Shown here piece by piece: positions 40,801-53,728 of a DNA stretch of 64,000 nt. Each line of letters starts with the position of its first letter. Positions within the stretch are counted from its first letter, which is position 1. A model generated the notes under the pieces. It saw only the letters and a list, made by a program, of their open reading frames with translations. It was not told the origin of the DNA and did no database searches. A program made the translations under genes and the position numbers. The DNA comes from Stentor roeselii (Eukaryota; Ciliophora; Heterotrichea; Heterotrichida; Stentoridae): positions 124,001 to 188,000 of the forward strand of contig RSEH01000036.1 in NCBI GenBank assembly GCA_006503475.1, written 5' to 3'.

Positions 40801-43117
40801 CTCCTGAAATGACTTTTAAAGTCTCTCCAAAAACTCCTACTGTTGACCCTAGACTAACAGAAGATTCGCTAGTCCAAATCAAGTTTTTCTGATCCTTAAG
40901 TACCACAGTAAGTTCGAAGTCAAAATAAGCAGTTGGAGAATAATCGTCACTAGTAACAATAACAGTGGTCAACGCCAAGGCAGTCACTAAAATATCTGCA
41001 CTAGTCGCGTTCAGGCAATCAAAACACGAAGCCAACACCTGAAAAGTCCCAGGATTTCCAATAGCAAGTCCTGTGAAGCTAGCAGTAGCCGATGTAGTAC
41101 TTTTCGTAAGTAATCCACTTAAAGTTCCTGAAGAACTCAATTCAAGTTGAATCTCGAAGTTTCCTCGAACGGCATCATTATCGCCGCTGTTATCTTTGAC
41201 CTTCACAGTCAAGTCAAAGAAGTCTCCAACATACAAAGACTAAATAAAGAATACAGTTGAAGAAAGACTGGTAAAAACTACTTTAGGCTTCAAAATTGTT
41301 ATTGAAGCTGAACCTGTCACTGAAGAACTCCAGGCTTCAATCAAGAAAGTGCCTGAACTGATGGAGTAAAGAGAAAAAATCACTGATCCTGAAGTAGTTG
41401 TCTTGCTTGTTGTTCCTAAAAAGTTACTGCTCAATAAAAGATTTACTGAAGATGAGCTGGTGAAGACTTGATTTCGTTGGTCGAATAGTGTCACTGTCAC
41501 TTGAAATTCGAAGAAAGCGGAAACTGAAGATGGGGAAATGGAAACAGTAAGAGATGTCACTGATAGAGAAATAATTGTTAATTGGATACTACCTGGCAAT
41601 AGACTTCCACTTGAAGCTGTCAGGGTGTATGTACCTGCTGAAGCTATTGACAGGTCTTTAAAGGAGCAAGAACCTGAATTTGTATCTGAAGTGATTATTC
41701 CTGATAAGGTCACTGAAGGGGTCAGTGACAGAGAAATCGTAAAAGGCCCGCGAAGTTGAAGAATCGTTGTCCCTTCATTGTTAAACACGCTTGTTGATAT
41801 TGAAAAAAATGCTGAAGAGTAAATTGTCTGAATATAAAATACTGTAGGAATAATCGAGTTTATCATTATTTTGCATTGAAGGATCGTCAAGACCAAGGTG
41901 CCTGATATTGACCCTGATGTCGCTTTTATACTCACTGATCCTGAAGCAGTGCTGAAGACCTGAAATGTTGTTATTCCATTTGATGACGATGAAGACAGTG
42001 ATACTCCTGAAATCACATTCGGAGTCGATGTGATGGCGACGGTACCTGAAGAAGTCCAATAATTCATTGACTGGTCGAATAATGATGCAGTTAATGTAAA
42101 TGAAAAATACATCGATGGTGAATTGTTATCACTCGTCAACACAATAGAAGTTAAAGCTTTCGTCACTATAGTATAACAACCACAGCTCACAGAAATCAAA
42201 TCAGTCGATGAAGCAGTGATGCAATAAACCCCAGTCGAAGTAAGTTTAAAATTCGAGATCGTCAATACCCTCAAATAGGTATCTCCATTTAAAGTTCCAG
42301 TCAAAACTCCATTTTTATCCGCATTGAAATAAATACTGAACTCTCCTCTAGTCAATTCACTTCCATCATTCGCAACGACTTTAACAGTGATCGCAAAAAC
42401 ATCAGTGACAAGAACAGGCTATTTTTTTCTTACAGTTGGAGAAACTTCGACCAATAAAATCTTATCCTGCAAGACTGTGATTGTCGTGTTGCTGGTGACT
42501 GTCTGAGAAGTGGCGATTATTGTATTTGTCCCTGATTTTTGACAATAAACATCATGGACAATGTACCCAAGATTAGTTGTTTTTTGAATATCTCCTGATA
42601 TTCCATTCGTTGCACTGAGAGTCACAGTTGCTGTTTCAAGATAAGGCACCCCACATCCATCTGTCAGGTCTAAACGAACTTTAAAGTCACTCCAGGCACT
42701 TGGGGTGAGTGTGTTGATGGAGAATGTGAAATATGACAATGCGAAGCCTTGACTTACATGAAAATTTTCACTTGTCCAGAGAAGATCGTATTTTGGAAGT
42801 TCAGTTATAGTGATGTAGTAATCACCTGGAGTGAAAACTACATAGTTCAGGACATCACATCCATTGATCCCTATTAGTTTGCATAGTTCGCTTTTCAACA
42901 GAACAGAACTTGAGTTGTAAAGGTTGATGTTGATTTCTGCGGTATAAGGACGAATATTTCCATCTGCCGTAAAGGACTTTATGTCCATTTTAAAAGCCTT
43001 GCAAGTGACGTCTACCTAAGTTTCTATTACAGGAGGCCATAGAACGACCTTGGGTGTTCCTTGGTTGTTCTCAGCAGACACCAGAGTCCATATAACTATC
43101 AAAGCCAGTCCAAACAT
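31859..43117 (-). CDS. Giant REJ/polycystin-1-like membrane protein A
   Basis: It starts MFGLALIVIWTLVSA (signal peptide). Six 15-nt introns carrying in-frame stops join seven long frames (plus 43016-43030, 42419-42433, 41240-41254, 40058-40072, 39467-39481, 36533-36547). Five more matching 15-mers without stops are probably introns too (41828-41842, 40652-40666, 38879-38893, 38288-38302, 37697-37711). The product is about 3,697 residues, or 3,722 if the silent ones are kept. The order is: about twelve tandem beta-sandwich units of roughly 195 aa (hallmarks SPSAYFDF, FDQ-G-WTS, TILKNKLKI-SP), a short cysteine block, a REJ-like region and five or so TM helices ending with WMVNFLIFTVVQMFILEP, similar in style to the polycystin-1 TM block. 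There is no visible PLAT domain. It is probably a surface receptor or adhesion protein, in tandem with protein B 45 bp upstream. Confidence 0.88.
36533..43030 (-). repeat. Tandem ~195-aa repeats, one intron per border
   Basis: The encoded repeat unit starts just after a (S/D)P-x dipeptide and runs through F-V-V-V-N-G, LSPSGTLSG, TSSG, ASS-D, LTSI-L, SPSAYFDF-LTV-LFDQ, WTS and TILKNKLKI before the next P-x. Ten of the borders in this gene coincide with a 15-nt GT...AG segment in phase 0. One internal border (37120/37121) lacks it cleanly; another without it lies further downstream at 35959/35960. This indicates amplification of an intron-bearing unit. Confidence 0.8.
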
Positions 43118-43162
43118 TTATATTCAAATCATCAGAATGCCAATAAACTCTAATAATCTAAC

Positions 43163-46100
43163 CTAAACATCTTCTAAGTTACTGTTCACCCTTGAATACG
43201 TCGGCCTCTGACTCATTACGTTCTGAGTTTCATTTAAAGGGTAAATTTCAACTTTCTTCTTTTTCGGATTCTCAGCGGCTAAGGTTCCAGTCGTTTCAAC
43301 TTTTTCAGGTCTTCTTCTGCAGAAAAAGGAAAAAATCAAAGCCATGAGCGGCTGTGCCGCGAATACTTCAATCAGACAACCTGTTCCACTGATAAAAAGC
43401 CATTCATCTGGACTAGAGAAACAGATATTTGAAGAAAGTAAAACAATTACTGTCGTTGCTGCTAACATGACTGAGAAATTGAGTAAAATTGCAATTTTTT
43501 GGAATTTTAAATTGTTTCTTTGCCCGCAGAGAATTAAAAAGTTAAGAAAAGTCAAACTTTGACTGATTGTCAAGGCGGATAACATCCTTGATGTTTGGCT
43601 TGCGTTGAAAAGGTCAGTTTTGAATGAAGAGGTTAGAAGAGAAAAGTTGTATTTGGTGTAAGTCAACCCGACTATTGAGAAGACTGTCAGAACGCCTGAA
43701 GCGATTTTAAAAACACTCACAACACGCTCGAGATTCTGTCTTGGAATGAAGAGGCTGGAAAAGTTGAACATTTCACAGAAACCGAACTTGAGAGGATTCA
43801 CTAGTCTTCGTTTTCGGTCTCTTATGAAGAAACCTAATGATGCTGATAGGATTATGAAGAAAAATGAGATTGATATGGAAATGCCTTTGGTGGAAAATGA
43901 ACATTTGGAAGTTGATGACTCGGAAATCAGGTAGGATCCAGAATTGTATAACTTGATTGTGATTTGGCTTGAGTTAAAAGTATCAACTGAGCATTTATCA
44001 TTAGATGAGGAGCATTCAATTGAACTAAATGAGTTCTTTTTGTCAAATGTGAATTGAACAGGTTTATTAAAAGATTCAAGATTTTTCTTTTGCTTATAAA
44101 GATTCAAGTTATATGAAGACAAATCTCCACTTTTTTCTAACAGCAAATCAAAAGAAATTGATAAAGAACTTATTGAAAAATATGAAAAATCTATAATATC
44201 TTCAGAGTTTTTCGAAATTTTTTCAGGAATTTTAATTGAAAAATCTTCTAAAACCACAACATCTTCAGTATCAATATCTGACAGTCTTCTAACCATAACA
44301 AATTTCAACCCAAAGTCAAAATAGTACTTGAAAGGAGGAGGCACATCTTTAATCAAAGCACCAGCAGCAGCGAACACAATTTCTTTCAAAATTTTATCAT
44401 TTTTCGATAAAAGTAACTTCGAATAAATACCTAAAATAGAATCCATTCCATCAACATCCAAAGAAATTCCAAATTCCTTAAAAATCTTCAAAGTCAATTT
44501 AGTAGAATTAGCAACGATTCCATCATCAACCAAGTCTTTAACCCCTAAAATAGACTTCAAGCATGCGATATACAAATCAACCCCAAATTCAAAAGCACTT
44601 GATTGCGAGAAAAACGAGTAAAAACTTGCATAAAGGTAAGAAAAAGCAGGAAAGTCAATAACCATTTTCGAGTAATAAACAACGATATTCGGAATATCAT
44701 CTTTATTTCTAGTAAGCTGCATGATTTCCATAAGCAAGTCATTATTGAGTCTTTCAAAATTCTTCACTTCTCTCTCGAAGACCTTGAAAGTCCCAATCTT
44801 ATTGATGACTTTTACGAGAACTGCTGAAGAGCCAGGAGGGATCCAAACATTGATCTGTGAAGTCTCAGCAGGACTAGTCATCCAAATGATTTCTCCGTCA
44901 TTCGCCCTGCATCCGACCTGGTAAGCAAGAGGATAGTCATCATCAACGCATCCTACAACAGAAACCAGATGATTCTTCCCGTCTTTCGCGACATGGACCT
45001 CTTCACAGGCCGGGGCTTGACTGGTGAAAACTTCTCCGAAAGACGAAAGGTTTTGAAAGAAGTTGTTTTGATTCACTTTAACCTCCACTCGATATCTCTG
45101 CCCTTCTGACAGTCTTTTCGCTGGAATAACGAGATAAGGAAGGTTACTTAGAAATGATTCGTTTTTTAAAGACTCATCTGATAAGGTCCATTCAAAGCTG
45201 TGGGCAGGTCCTGCCGGGAGACTGTAAGTGGGAAGAAGGGAAAATTTAGCAAAAGGGTTGATTTTTTTAAGGGGAAAGGACAGTTCACAAGAACCTGGAA
45301 TTGATGAAAATATTGAAAATGTCAAAGTTTCGGTTAGTGATTTGTTTGATGATGTCACTTCGATAGTGAGAGTCAAGGTTGAGCCTAGCTTTAAATGCGA
45401 CTTGGGAAGGAATAAAGTGCTTTTGTTGAAAATTAATGAAAGAAATGATCCTGAATCGTCTTTACAGTTTCCTGTCAGGTCAACGCAAGTCCAGATTACT
45501 TCAAAGTCACTGGATTCTGAGTTTTGGATCGTGTAGTGAATGACTAGGTCTTGTTTATTTGAAATCATTCCACTTGACCTGCTTAAAATAAGTGTAAGTT
45601 GATCATTTGGCACTTCCAGTTGTTTTTTTACTCTGATTTCTTGAAGCCCGTTTATGAGTTTCAAGTGAATTTCCACCTTTTTATTCAGAAGGTCCTGTCT
45701 GGGGATTAGTAAAAGTTCTGGTTTATCAGAATCAACGAATTTCGAAAGAGCTTCAAACTGAGGACTGGTCCAAACAAAAGTAAAGTTGTTTCCAGAGCAA
45801 AAATCACTGATTTTTGCAGAAATTTGGTATTTTTCAAGGTCAGAATGGGCAGGATGAGTGATTATTTCAGGAACTACTACAGAAGAGTCAGTGATATTAA
45901 TGACAAGATGCTGAAAAGCAAAAGTTTTCAGTGACTTCAGCTGGACCCTCACACTGAGTGTCAAAATGCTTGGATAGAGGTAGTCGAAGGGTATTTCTAT
46001 CTGATTTGACTCAGTGGAAGCGACAAAGACTCGAAAATTATCATTTTCAGGGTCAGAGTTCGACATCCATTTATAAATAAAATCTTCAGAACTAGGTAAA

Positions 46101-49100
46101 ACTCGTGCTTTTAAGGCTTTTTGACTGCAAGGCAATGAAAAGGTTTCAGGACCTTCTATGAAAAACTCAGGAACTGGCAAATCAAAAGCTTTTCTTATCT
46201 TCAACTCAAGATTTTCTATTAAAAAAGTGCAGTTTTCAGCTCGAGTTAACAAATTTTTACTTTGAAATCCAATCAGGTCTTGATTTACATCAGGTAAGGT
46301 CCTGAGTTTCAAAAGTAACAAATAAGGACTTTTCCAGGTGCAGGAAATGACGAGGTCTGAATAATACCCTGGCTCGATCAGGTCTTTGCAGGTTAGGCTC
46401 AGGTCTGCTGCAGGTCTTTCGAAAGAAACTTGAATGATTTTGAAACATTTGGAAAAACTTGCTTGGATTTCAGAGGTTTTGAAGTAGTTTCTGCAGGATA
46501 CGCAATGATTTTCAGACTCTTCTGAATCGTCAAGGCAGTCACATTTGGAGGTCTTGGGGTTTAGGCTACTTTTCGGTACACATTCGCATTTACCTGAGTT
46601 TGGAGAAGATTTTGATGAACACTTCTGGCAGATTGATGCGGATTCTGATATTTGGCAAAGAGGGTCTTCGTTGTCTGATGGGTTTACTATGATTTCAGTT
46701 GTGTAGAAATAATCATCTAGCTTTGCTTTTAGGGTGTATAGAGAGGCCGTTGGGAAATGGATTGAGTATGAGGAAAAGTTGCCTTCGGAATTAGATGGAT
46801 TTAGTTTTTGGTTGTTTAGGTAAAAAGAAATCGACTTTGGATCAATGAACTCTGACTTGACTTGAGTAATATTTCTCCCACTAACTTTAAAAATATAAAC
46901 ATACTTGGCTTTAATCTCATCTTGAGGCTGCTCAACATTTAATTCAATGACATTCAAATCATAAACCCTAATACTAGAATTGAACGCAATCATCTGACCA
47001 CAGCTAACTCTCAAGCAATAAACTCCAACATCCAAAAGAGAAATATCTTTGAATCCAACATACCCATCATAACTCTTTCCAGAAATCTTCTCCAAAACAT
47101 CCTCCCCTTTAATAATCTCAAGCCAGACCTCATAATGATTTCCCGATTTTTCAATATTTTTTCCCCAACTATCAAAAACTCCAAAAACGACATCTAAAAT
47201 ATTTCCAATTTTTAAAGTCTGTTTAAATTTTACATTCGGTAAACTAGATACAAGACCAAGTCTCTGCGGATTGATGAAGACTTCAAAACTCTTAACAACT
47301 TCATCAGCTGTTATCTTAAAACGAGTGATTCCAGGGGATTCAATCAAGACAATAAACTCAAAAAAAGAGTTGCTTGTCAACCCCTCGAAATCCCCGACTT
47401 CACTGGAAAGACTTACTTTTAAAGGAGAGGTCCAAGGGGCGTCGTATTGGTCCTTCACCTGCCCAGTGACCTTGAATTCAAACCAGGCAGTCAGCAGGTT
47501 GAAGTTTTCATTGACTTGAACTTTATCTACTTTCGGAATATCAATGTAAAGCTTTTCACTTTGATTGTCAAGCATTCCTTCGCTTTGGATGATTAAAGAG
47601 TAAATTCCTTTTGGCTCTATCTGCAAAAAGCTGAAGTTAAAAAAAGGGTTGGAAGATTCAGACTCGTTTTGACCTTTCAAAGTACCTGAAGATGGGTCGA
47701 GGATGATGGAATAATTAAAAGATTCAGATTTTGTCACTGGTTTAGAACCTTTGTTGTCAAATACTCCGACAACTGCGCTGAAATAGTCGTTGATGTGTTT
47801 AGGCTGAATATTTATTACTTTTGGAGTGATTTCCAGGAATTTCAGCTGATTTGGAAGGATCTTCACTGAACTTCTCGAGAAGGATGAAGAGGCGAAGACC
47901 TCAAATGAGAAGTACCCAGAATGACGGCTGTAATACCTTCCTTCAACTTTTCCTTTGTTGTATAATAAAAGATGAGGACCTTGAATGGCTTCTTCAAAAG
48001 AAACATTCAAAAGGAAAGAGTCTTGAATCACTTTCCCCTGCACGTCGAGAAGAGAAACTTCCATAAAAAAGTCGAAAAATGCTGAAATTTCTGAGGAATT
48101 AAAAGAAATTTGAATCGAGTCAACTTCTGGATTTGAAATGAAAAAAGGTCCTAAAACTGAAGGTTCAGTTAAATTTGAAACAAGGGATAAACTCATGTTT
48201 CCGCTTGTTAAAAACTGACAGTTCTCGAATTTACCCTCGCCTGAAAAGGTTTCTACTGAATTTTCAGAACATTTCATAAAACCTTCAGGCTCTGGATGCA
48301 CTTCGATTAGGTAGCTTCCGAAATCTTGGATTGTTCCGTTTAGACCGTTTTTTATCTGGAATTGAACGTCAAAGAATTCTTTTGTGTTTGATGGCTGATT
48401 GGATTTTACTGGAATTCCTGATATATTGAGAAGGATTTGGTTTTTCTTGATTTTTAGCGATAAAGTTGAGTTGAAGTCTTCTGCGAGGAAGAATAGATTT
48501 AGGTCTCCTGGAGAACGGACTCGGAATTTGAATATTGCTGAACTGTTGAAGGTCTTGGCTTTTGTGCTGCCAATCAATTGAGTATCACTCTTAACCTGGA
48601 TCTCAACTTCTCTTCCCAAGATTTTCCCATACTGATCCGAAACAGTTGCATTAATAAAAAACTCTTCCCCAACAAAAGGTTTAAAATTCGAACTTACAAC
48701 CCTAAGTGCCATCAAAGGTGTTTTCTTAATATCAATAAGCTGACTAAATCCAGTTTTCAATCCAGATCCTTTAACAACAACCTTAAACAATCCCGAAGAA
48801 GCAATCCTAAGTCCAGTAAACTTACAAATTCCTTTTTCAGTCTTAACTTCAGTATCTCCAAAAAACTCTCCTTCAGGATTAATTTCCAAATAAATCCAAA
48901 ATTCTTTCCTATTCTGTCCAAGTCGTTTCTGCCCAGGTCCGAAGACAAAGAGTGCCGCTTGAACTTCAAAGTTATCATGTTGGAACTGTGGCTAAATAAG
49001 AAATACCCAAGGCCTGACCTCTAAAATTTCAATCTTCGGTGACATGACCTGGAACATCAAGTTGCCAACGACAGGTCCGATGACGACTGCTAAAGAGTTG

Positions 49101-52100
49101 GATCCTTGCGTTGAACAAAAGACTTCGAATTCAGCTTTTCCGTTTTTTACTTCAACAGTTAAGTTCCCGTCACTTGCCAAGTCATCAGAGTAAGAAAACA
49201 ACGTCACGTTAATCGCTTCTGAATAAGGCTCTTCTTTTTTATTTCTAAGAAAAACAGTTACTAAAAAAGGGAAATAAGCTGTCACGTACGACTCGTTCGA
49301 AGTCATTTTTATCGACCATAGGTCGAGATCTGTGCAGGAAACTGAAGAGTCGAGACTACTGACGTTGTGAAAGCCTGGATCACATTCACATCCTCCTGAA
49401 GGGACTGGAGAAGCGTTTTTGGCCTTGCAGGAAAGGCAGGTCGAGTTGTTGTCACAGAACTTGCAGTCCTGATGGCACTTCAGACAACTTGTAGTAGTGA
49501 GTAAGTCTGAAATGTTGTAATAACCCAAGCCACAGGAGCATCCGACTTTAAAAGGAAAAGCGTTTTGACTGATGCACTTTGAGCAGATATCAGATTGTGT
49601 GCAGTTGAAACAATTCGGGTGACATTTAATGCACGAGTCGCTTGAATCCAAGACTGATACATTGAAGAAGCCCTCGTTGCACCTACATCCAGAACTGGCA
49701 AGATAAGAGTTTTTTGCTTTGCAGACCTTGCATCTCTCGTTATTTGTGCAAGTTTCACAGTCATCGTTGCAAGCTTTGCATGAAGGCTGAATTTCGCTTG
49801 AGGGGTCGTTGAAGAAACCAGCTCTACAAATGCAATTCGCCCCTTCAACGATGGAGTTGGGGTCACTGCATACCAGACAACTGTCAGAAGTGCACGATTT
49901 GCAACCCTGCCCACATTTTTCACAGGATGAGGGAAGGCTGAGGTCCTGAGTCTGGTAAAAGCCGTCTTTGCACCTGCATCCTCCCAAAGATGGCTCCGCA
50001 TTCAGAGATTTGCAGACAGTGCACGTGCTCAGGTCAGTGCAGGCCCTGCAATGGTCTCCACAGGCAAGACATGAAAGCTCGCTGTTCAGCTCGCTTGTAT
50101 TAAAGAACCCTTCCTCACATATGCAACCTTCTCCAGAAGGCCTCGCGTTAAACGCGAGGCAGGAATTACAAGAATCACCATCTGAGCAGTCCTGACAATC
50201 TTTTTTGCACTTTTGACAAGATTCAAAAGAGTTAATAAGTCCTTTTGAAAAATAGCCTTTCAAACATTCACATCCTAGAAAATCATCAATTTTCTTAGCA
50301 TTTTCTGAAATGCATGATAAACATTCAAAGTCTTTTCCACAACTATTGCAGGAAGGATGACATCTTTTACAAGATCCTTGCTGGGATAATGAAGTTTTAT
50401 TTGTGAAGCCTTCAAGACAAATGCATCCTGATGACTTATGAGGACTTGCATTTGAATCAATGCAAGATGTGCATTTTCCTGATTCTGTGCATGAACTACA
50501 GTCAGGATGGCATTTTTCACATTTTCCTGAAGAGTGAAGGGCTGTAGTGTTGTAAAAACCTGGAAGACATTCACAGCCTTGAGAAGCTGGAGAAGCATTT
50601 TCATCAACACAGAAAATGCAAGTTTTTTCAGCTGAGCAAGTCAGACATTCAGTGAAGCAAGGTTGACACGCGAAGGAAACGATAAGAGCAGAAGAGTTAA
50701 AAAAGCCAGGAAGACAAACACATCCAGCGTTATCAAAAACTCTTGAATTTTTCGCAACACAAGCAGAACAGGCTCCTGTTTCTAAGCAAGAAATGCAGTC
50801 TAAACTGCAGAAAAGGCATTTTCCTCCTACGTCAAGAGCTGAATTGTTGTAGTACCTTGAATTACATGCACAGTTACCGTCATTCACCTCAGCGTTAGGG
50901 TCTTTGCAAGTCAAGCAGCTGCCGGGAGATAAGCAGTCTTCGCATTGTTCATCACATTTAAAACAGTTTAAATCACCTGAAATGTCGATTTTTCCGTAAA
51001 AACCTTTTTTGCAGATGCATTTTTTTGACTTGTCTTCAGAAGGCTCTGCGTTTGGCTCTTTGCATTTGGAACAAGATGAACTTTCAGTGCAAGTCTCGCA
51101 GAGAGGGTCGCAAATTAAACAGGAATTTGAATGATGAAGTCTTGTTGTGTTGTAATAACCTGATTTGCATAAACAGCCTGTCTTTGCACCTGGAATCGCG
51201 TTTTGGTCTATGCAGGTGTTGCACCAGTTTGGATCTTCGCATGATGCGCAGTCTAGGTTACAGGAAAAACAACGCTTTTCACTGTGATATGAATGGTCTG
51301 GACAGTCACATGCTAAACTATGAGCGCACCAACATGATGTCTTGTTTAACTTTAGTACACAACTTTTTTCTTTGCAGTTGCAGGTTAAGTTAGTCCCTAG
51401 ATGGCATCCAAAATGAGGTTTTTCTCCCTTCATTCTTCGACATTCATTACCCATTGAGTCCTGCTCGAAATTAGTATTACTTGGGAGACAAAATATCCTT
51501 TCATTAAGTAAGTAGCTTGGATTGCATATATTTTGGCAGTGATGAAGATAGCAGTTTCCAGGTGAATAACTTCCTCCAATAAAATCAATAGAGCCAATAA
51601 CATGAAAAAAAACATTAATCTCAAAAACAACACCAATAAATGCATCTTTTTCCTTCCCCAATTGAAAAACAGCATAACCATCATCTTTCCATTTTTTCTC
51701 AAACCTTAAACTCGCGACTTTAAGATGATTAGCCTGCAGGTGTAATCCATCCTGATCAACACAAATAGCAAGAAACATCCAAATATCTGCTTAAGTCTTA
51801 CTTCTTTTGAAACCGTTCCCTTCCGAAAAAACAATTCCAGAGTCATATTCATCAAAAGCTGCTCGAACGCTGAACCGTTCTTGATGATGAAGCAATTCAA
51901 GAGCAAAGGACGAGTTTCTTCCAGTCTTCGATATAATCGAAAAGGACTTGTCTTCTACAGATGAAGATTCAAGTAAAAGAAGCCAAAGACTAGTGCAAAG
52001 AACTGAAGGGGATTCAAATGGACCCTCAGCCACTTCGTTAGGAGGAAGCAAGACATATGAAGACTGGTCTCGGTCGAAGTACGCCCCACGGTCAGTCGGG

Positions 52101-52261
52101 ATAGAATCAAATAAAGTCGTCAAGTTACTTTCCCCGTTGACTCCCACATATTTTTTCGAAGAGTAGTCCTGAAAGATCTGCCCGAAATTTTCATGAAACC
52201 GATACTGCAGCACTTGTGCGGCGCAGGTGAAAACCAGAGCAAATAAACTCACGGACAGCAT
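43163..52261 (-). CDS. Giant LamG/Cys-rich/REJ membrane protein B
   Basis: It starts at 52261 with the signal peptide MLSVSLFALVFTCAA. Introns gtaagacttaagcag (plus 51787-51801) and gtatttcttatttag (48992-49006) join three long frames. Three more 15-mers at repeat borders (48395-48409, 47804-47818, 47219-47233) are probably spliced too. The product is about 3,007 residues (3,022 unspliced at those three). The order is: a LamG-like domain (residues about 16-240), 13 cysteine-rich units of about 45 aa, five of the same beta-sandwich repeats as in protein A, a small cysteine block (CQKCSSKSSPNSGKCECV), a REJ-like region, and a C-terminal block of about five TM helices (LTISQSLTFLNFLILCG; GCLIEVFAAQPLMALIFSFF), then a basic tail. 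It is probably a large surface receptor; ligand and signalling are unknown. Confidence 0.88.
49333..51275 (-). repeat. Thirteen cysteine-rich repeats in protein B
   Basis: Thirteen units of about 45-50 residues, each of the form C-x2-C-x3-C-x2-C-x5-C-x2-C-x3-NA-x(4-6)-C-x-C-x2-G-(F/Y)-(Y/F)-N. The N(A/S) core appears as DQNA, EPNA, DPNA, AKNS, DENA, DSNA, SENA, AFNA, SLNA, DPNS, AKNS, SQNA and AKNA. The pattern recalls furin-like or TNFR-like disulfide ladders in ciliate surface proteins. The gene at 62316 uses the same unit. Confidence 0.85.
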
Positions 52262-52418
52262 TTATAACAAAAATGGATGGAAATAATTGAAATACTTGAA
52301 AATCTCTTGATTAAGATAAATCATTTAAATCCAGCAGAAAAATGCTTTATTTTCTTTAAAGTCCCGCTTCCTTAAGAATCCCTCAAAGAACACCCTGAAT
52401 AAACTAACACCCTGAAAA

Positions 52419-52934
52419 TTAATCTAAAACTCCTAAAATCGTCTCAGCCTGCGAAACAACAGTTAAAGCTCCTCCCTTTTCATCATTCACAACAATAAAA
52501 ACTCCGTTTTCCACAACAGCTGCGAATCTTCTAGTGCGAACTCCTAAAAAATTAGAAGAAAAGTCGCCCTGGGCTTCAATAGCACGAGTGAAGTTGCCAG
52601 ATCCATCACATATGAAAGGAAAAGAAGCTTCAAGGTCTTCTCCGAATTCTTTCAGAACAAACGGGTCGTTCATGGAGAGACCGACGACTTCATATCCTTT
52701 ATTCTTGAAATTTGAGTAATTTTTCACAAAACCGGGGAGGTGGTTGTTGGTGCAGGTCGGGGTGTAAGCGCCTGGGAATCCTACGAGAATTACTTTTTTA
52801 TTTGAGAAAAATGCCTGGCTGTCTACGTCTTTTTCGATGTTGTATCTCGCTGGAGTACCTGAGACCATCATGAGTTTCAATGCTGGGATTTGGGCTCCTA
52901 TACGGATAAATCGTTTAAGACTGAGATTTAGCAT
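52419..52934 (-). CDS. PRDX5: Peroxiredoxin-5-type (type II) peroxiredoxin
   Basis: A 171-residue thiol peroxidase. The peroxidatic centre GFPGAYTPTCTNNHLPG has its cysteine at about residue 61, in the wording of the Prx5/PrxII class. Other class features include VVGLSMNDPFVLKEF and GVRTRRFAAVVENGVF. The N-terminus MLNLSLKRFIRIG is basic and amphipathic, suggesting mitochondrial import. It reduces hydrogen peroxide and organic peroxides. It lies about 160 bp from the start of the giant protein B gene. Confidence 0.93.
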   Translation of the reverse strand: MLNLSLKRFIRIGAQIPALKLMMVSGTPARYNIEKDVDSQAFFSNKKVILVGFPGAYTPTCTNNHLPGFVKNYSNFKNKGYEVVGLSMNDPFVLKEFGEDLEASFPFICDGSGNFTRAIEAQGDFSSNFLGVRTRRFAAVVENGVFIVVNDEKGGALTVVSQAETILGVLD

Positions 52935-53464
52935 TTTTATTTGGAAGACTGGAGAATAGGGTCTTGCGATTGAGAAAGTTTATTGTTGGTATGAAAAGAA
53001 TTAGTAGGGACTGATGATTGGTTTGGGATTATTAGATTTTTATGTTTTTTCTTAAATTTGGTTAGTGGGCAGTAGGAATATTGAAGGGAATTTTCAATAT
53101 TTTATGATTATAAATCTATAATTTAGTAGCAGGTGAAGGAATTCATTTTTTTTTTTAGAAAGTCTTTTTAACAGAAGAAGTGATGCTTTGGAACTCTAAG
53201 GAAATATATTAGTAATAAACATATCACGCTTCCTTATAATTAGTTTAAAATTTCCGATTTGAATCCCTTTATATGTTACAACTAATGATAAAAATTAGTT
53301 TTATTTCTTTAGGAAAAACCATCCAAAAAAGCATTTTCGGTTTTTAAGTATCTTTTATATGAGCTTCAACTAGATAATAAACAATCTTATTCAAAACAGT
53401 TGAAAAGAAAAAATATTTTTACCAATTTAACTAAAAAAAAAAAACTCACTCATGGCTTTAATGT
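52935..53464. other. AT-rich spacer, about 530 bp
   Basis: Spacer between the peroxiredoxin 5' end and the small gene at 53465. It contains poly-T and poly-A runs (about 53147-53156 and 53432-53443). No gene, RNA or repeat is recognisable. Confidence 0.5.
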
Positions 53465-53728
53465 ATGGCTGAAGATACTTATAAAAAAGAAATGGGATCT
53501 TGCATCAGAAATAATTCAAGTAGAAGTAAGTCAGGAAAGATTGTTTCATTAACTCATCTTAATATTGTCTTGTGTAAAAAGTCCAAGTTCATCGATGATG
53601 CAAGTCGAAAAGAAATTCTCAGGCTAAAAGATCAAAAAGTTCCGAAACTCAATTTACTAGAAAATTTACTCTGGAAGCGGAGACTTGAGATGAGATATAT
53701 AGAAGTGACTTCTGGCTTAGAGATTTGA
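53465..53728 (+). CDS. Small hypothetical protein (87 aa)
   Basis: An 87-residue frame ending in TGA. It is basic and helical (KEILRLKDQKVPKLNLLENL, LWKRRLEMRYIEV) with a Ser/Lys-rich N-terminus. No domain or signal sequence is recognised. It sits alone between two AT-rich spacers. Its composition and codon regularity are more gene-like than the flanks, but coding is unproven. Confidence 0.5.
   Translation: MAEDTYKKEMGSCIRNNSSRSKSGKIVSLTHLNIVLCKKSKFIDDASRKEILRLKDQKVPKLNLLENLLWKRRLEMRYIEVTSGLEI

Noticed and set aside
49480-50610. Long frames inside the cysteine-rich region of giant gene B, both strands
   Set aside because: Out-of-frame reads of a repetitive sequence; they lack cysteine spacing and cross the accepted frame.
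31859-52261. A and B as one single enormous gene
   Set aside because: Each has its own signal peptide and its own C-terminal TM block, and no intron bridges 43118-43162.
31859-52261. Frame breaks in the giant genes taken as pseudogene decay
   Set aside because: Every break is cured by a 15-nt GT...AG removal that keeps phase and repeat alignment.
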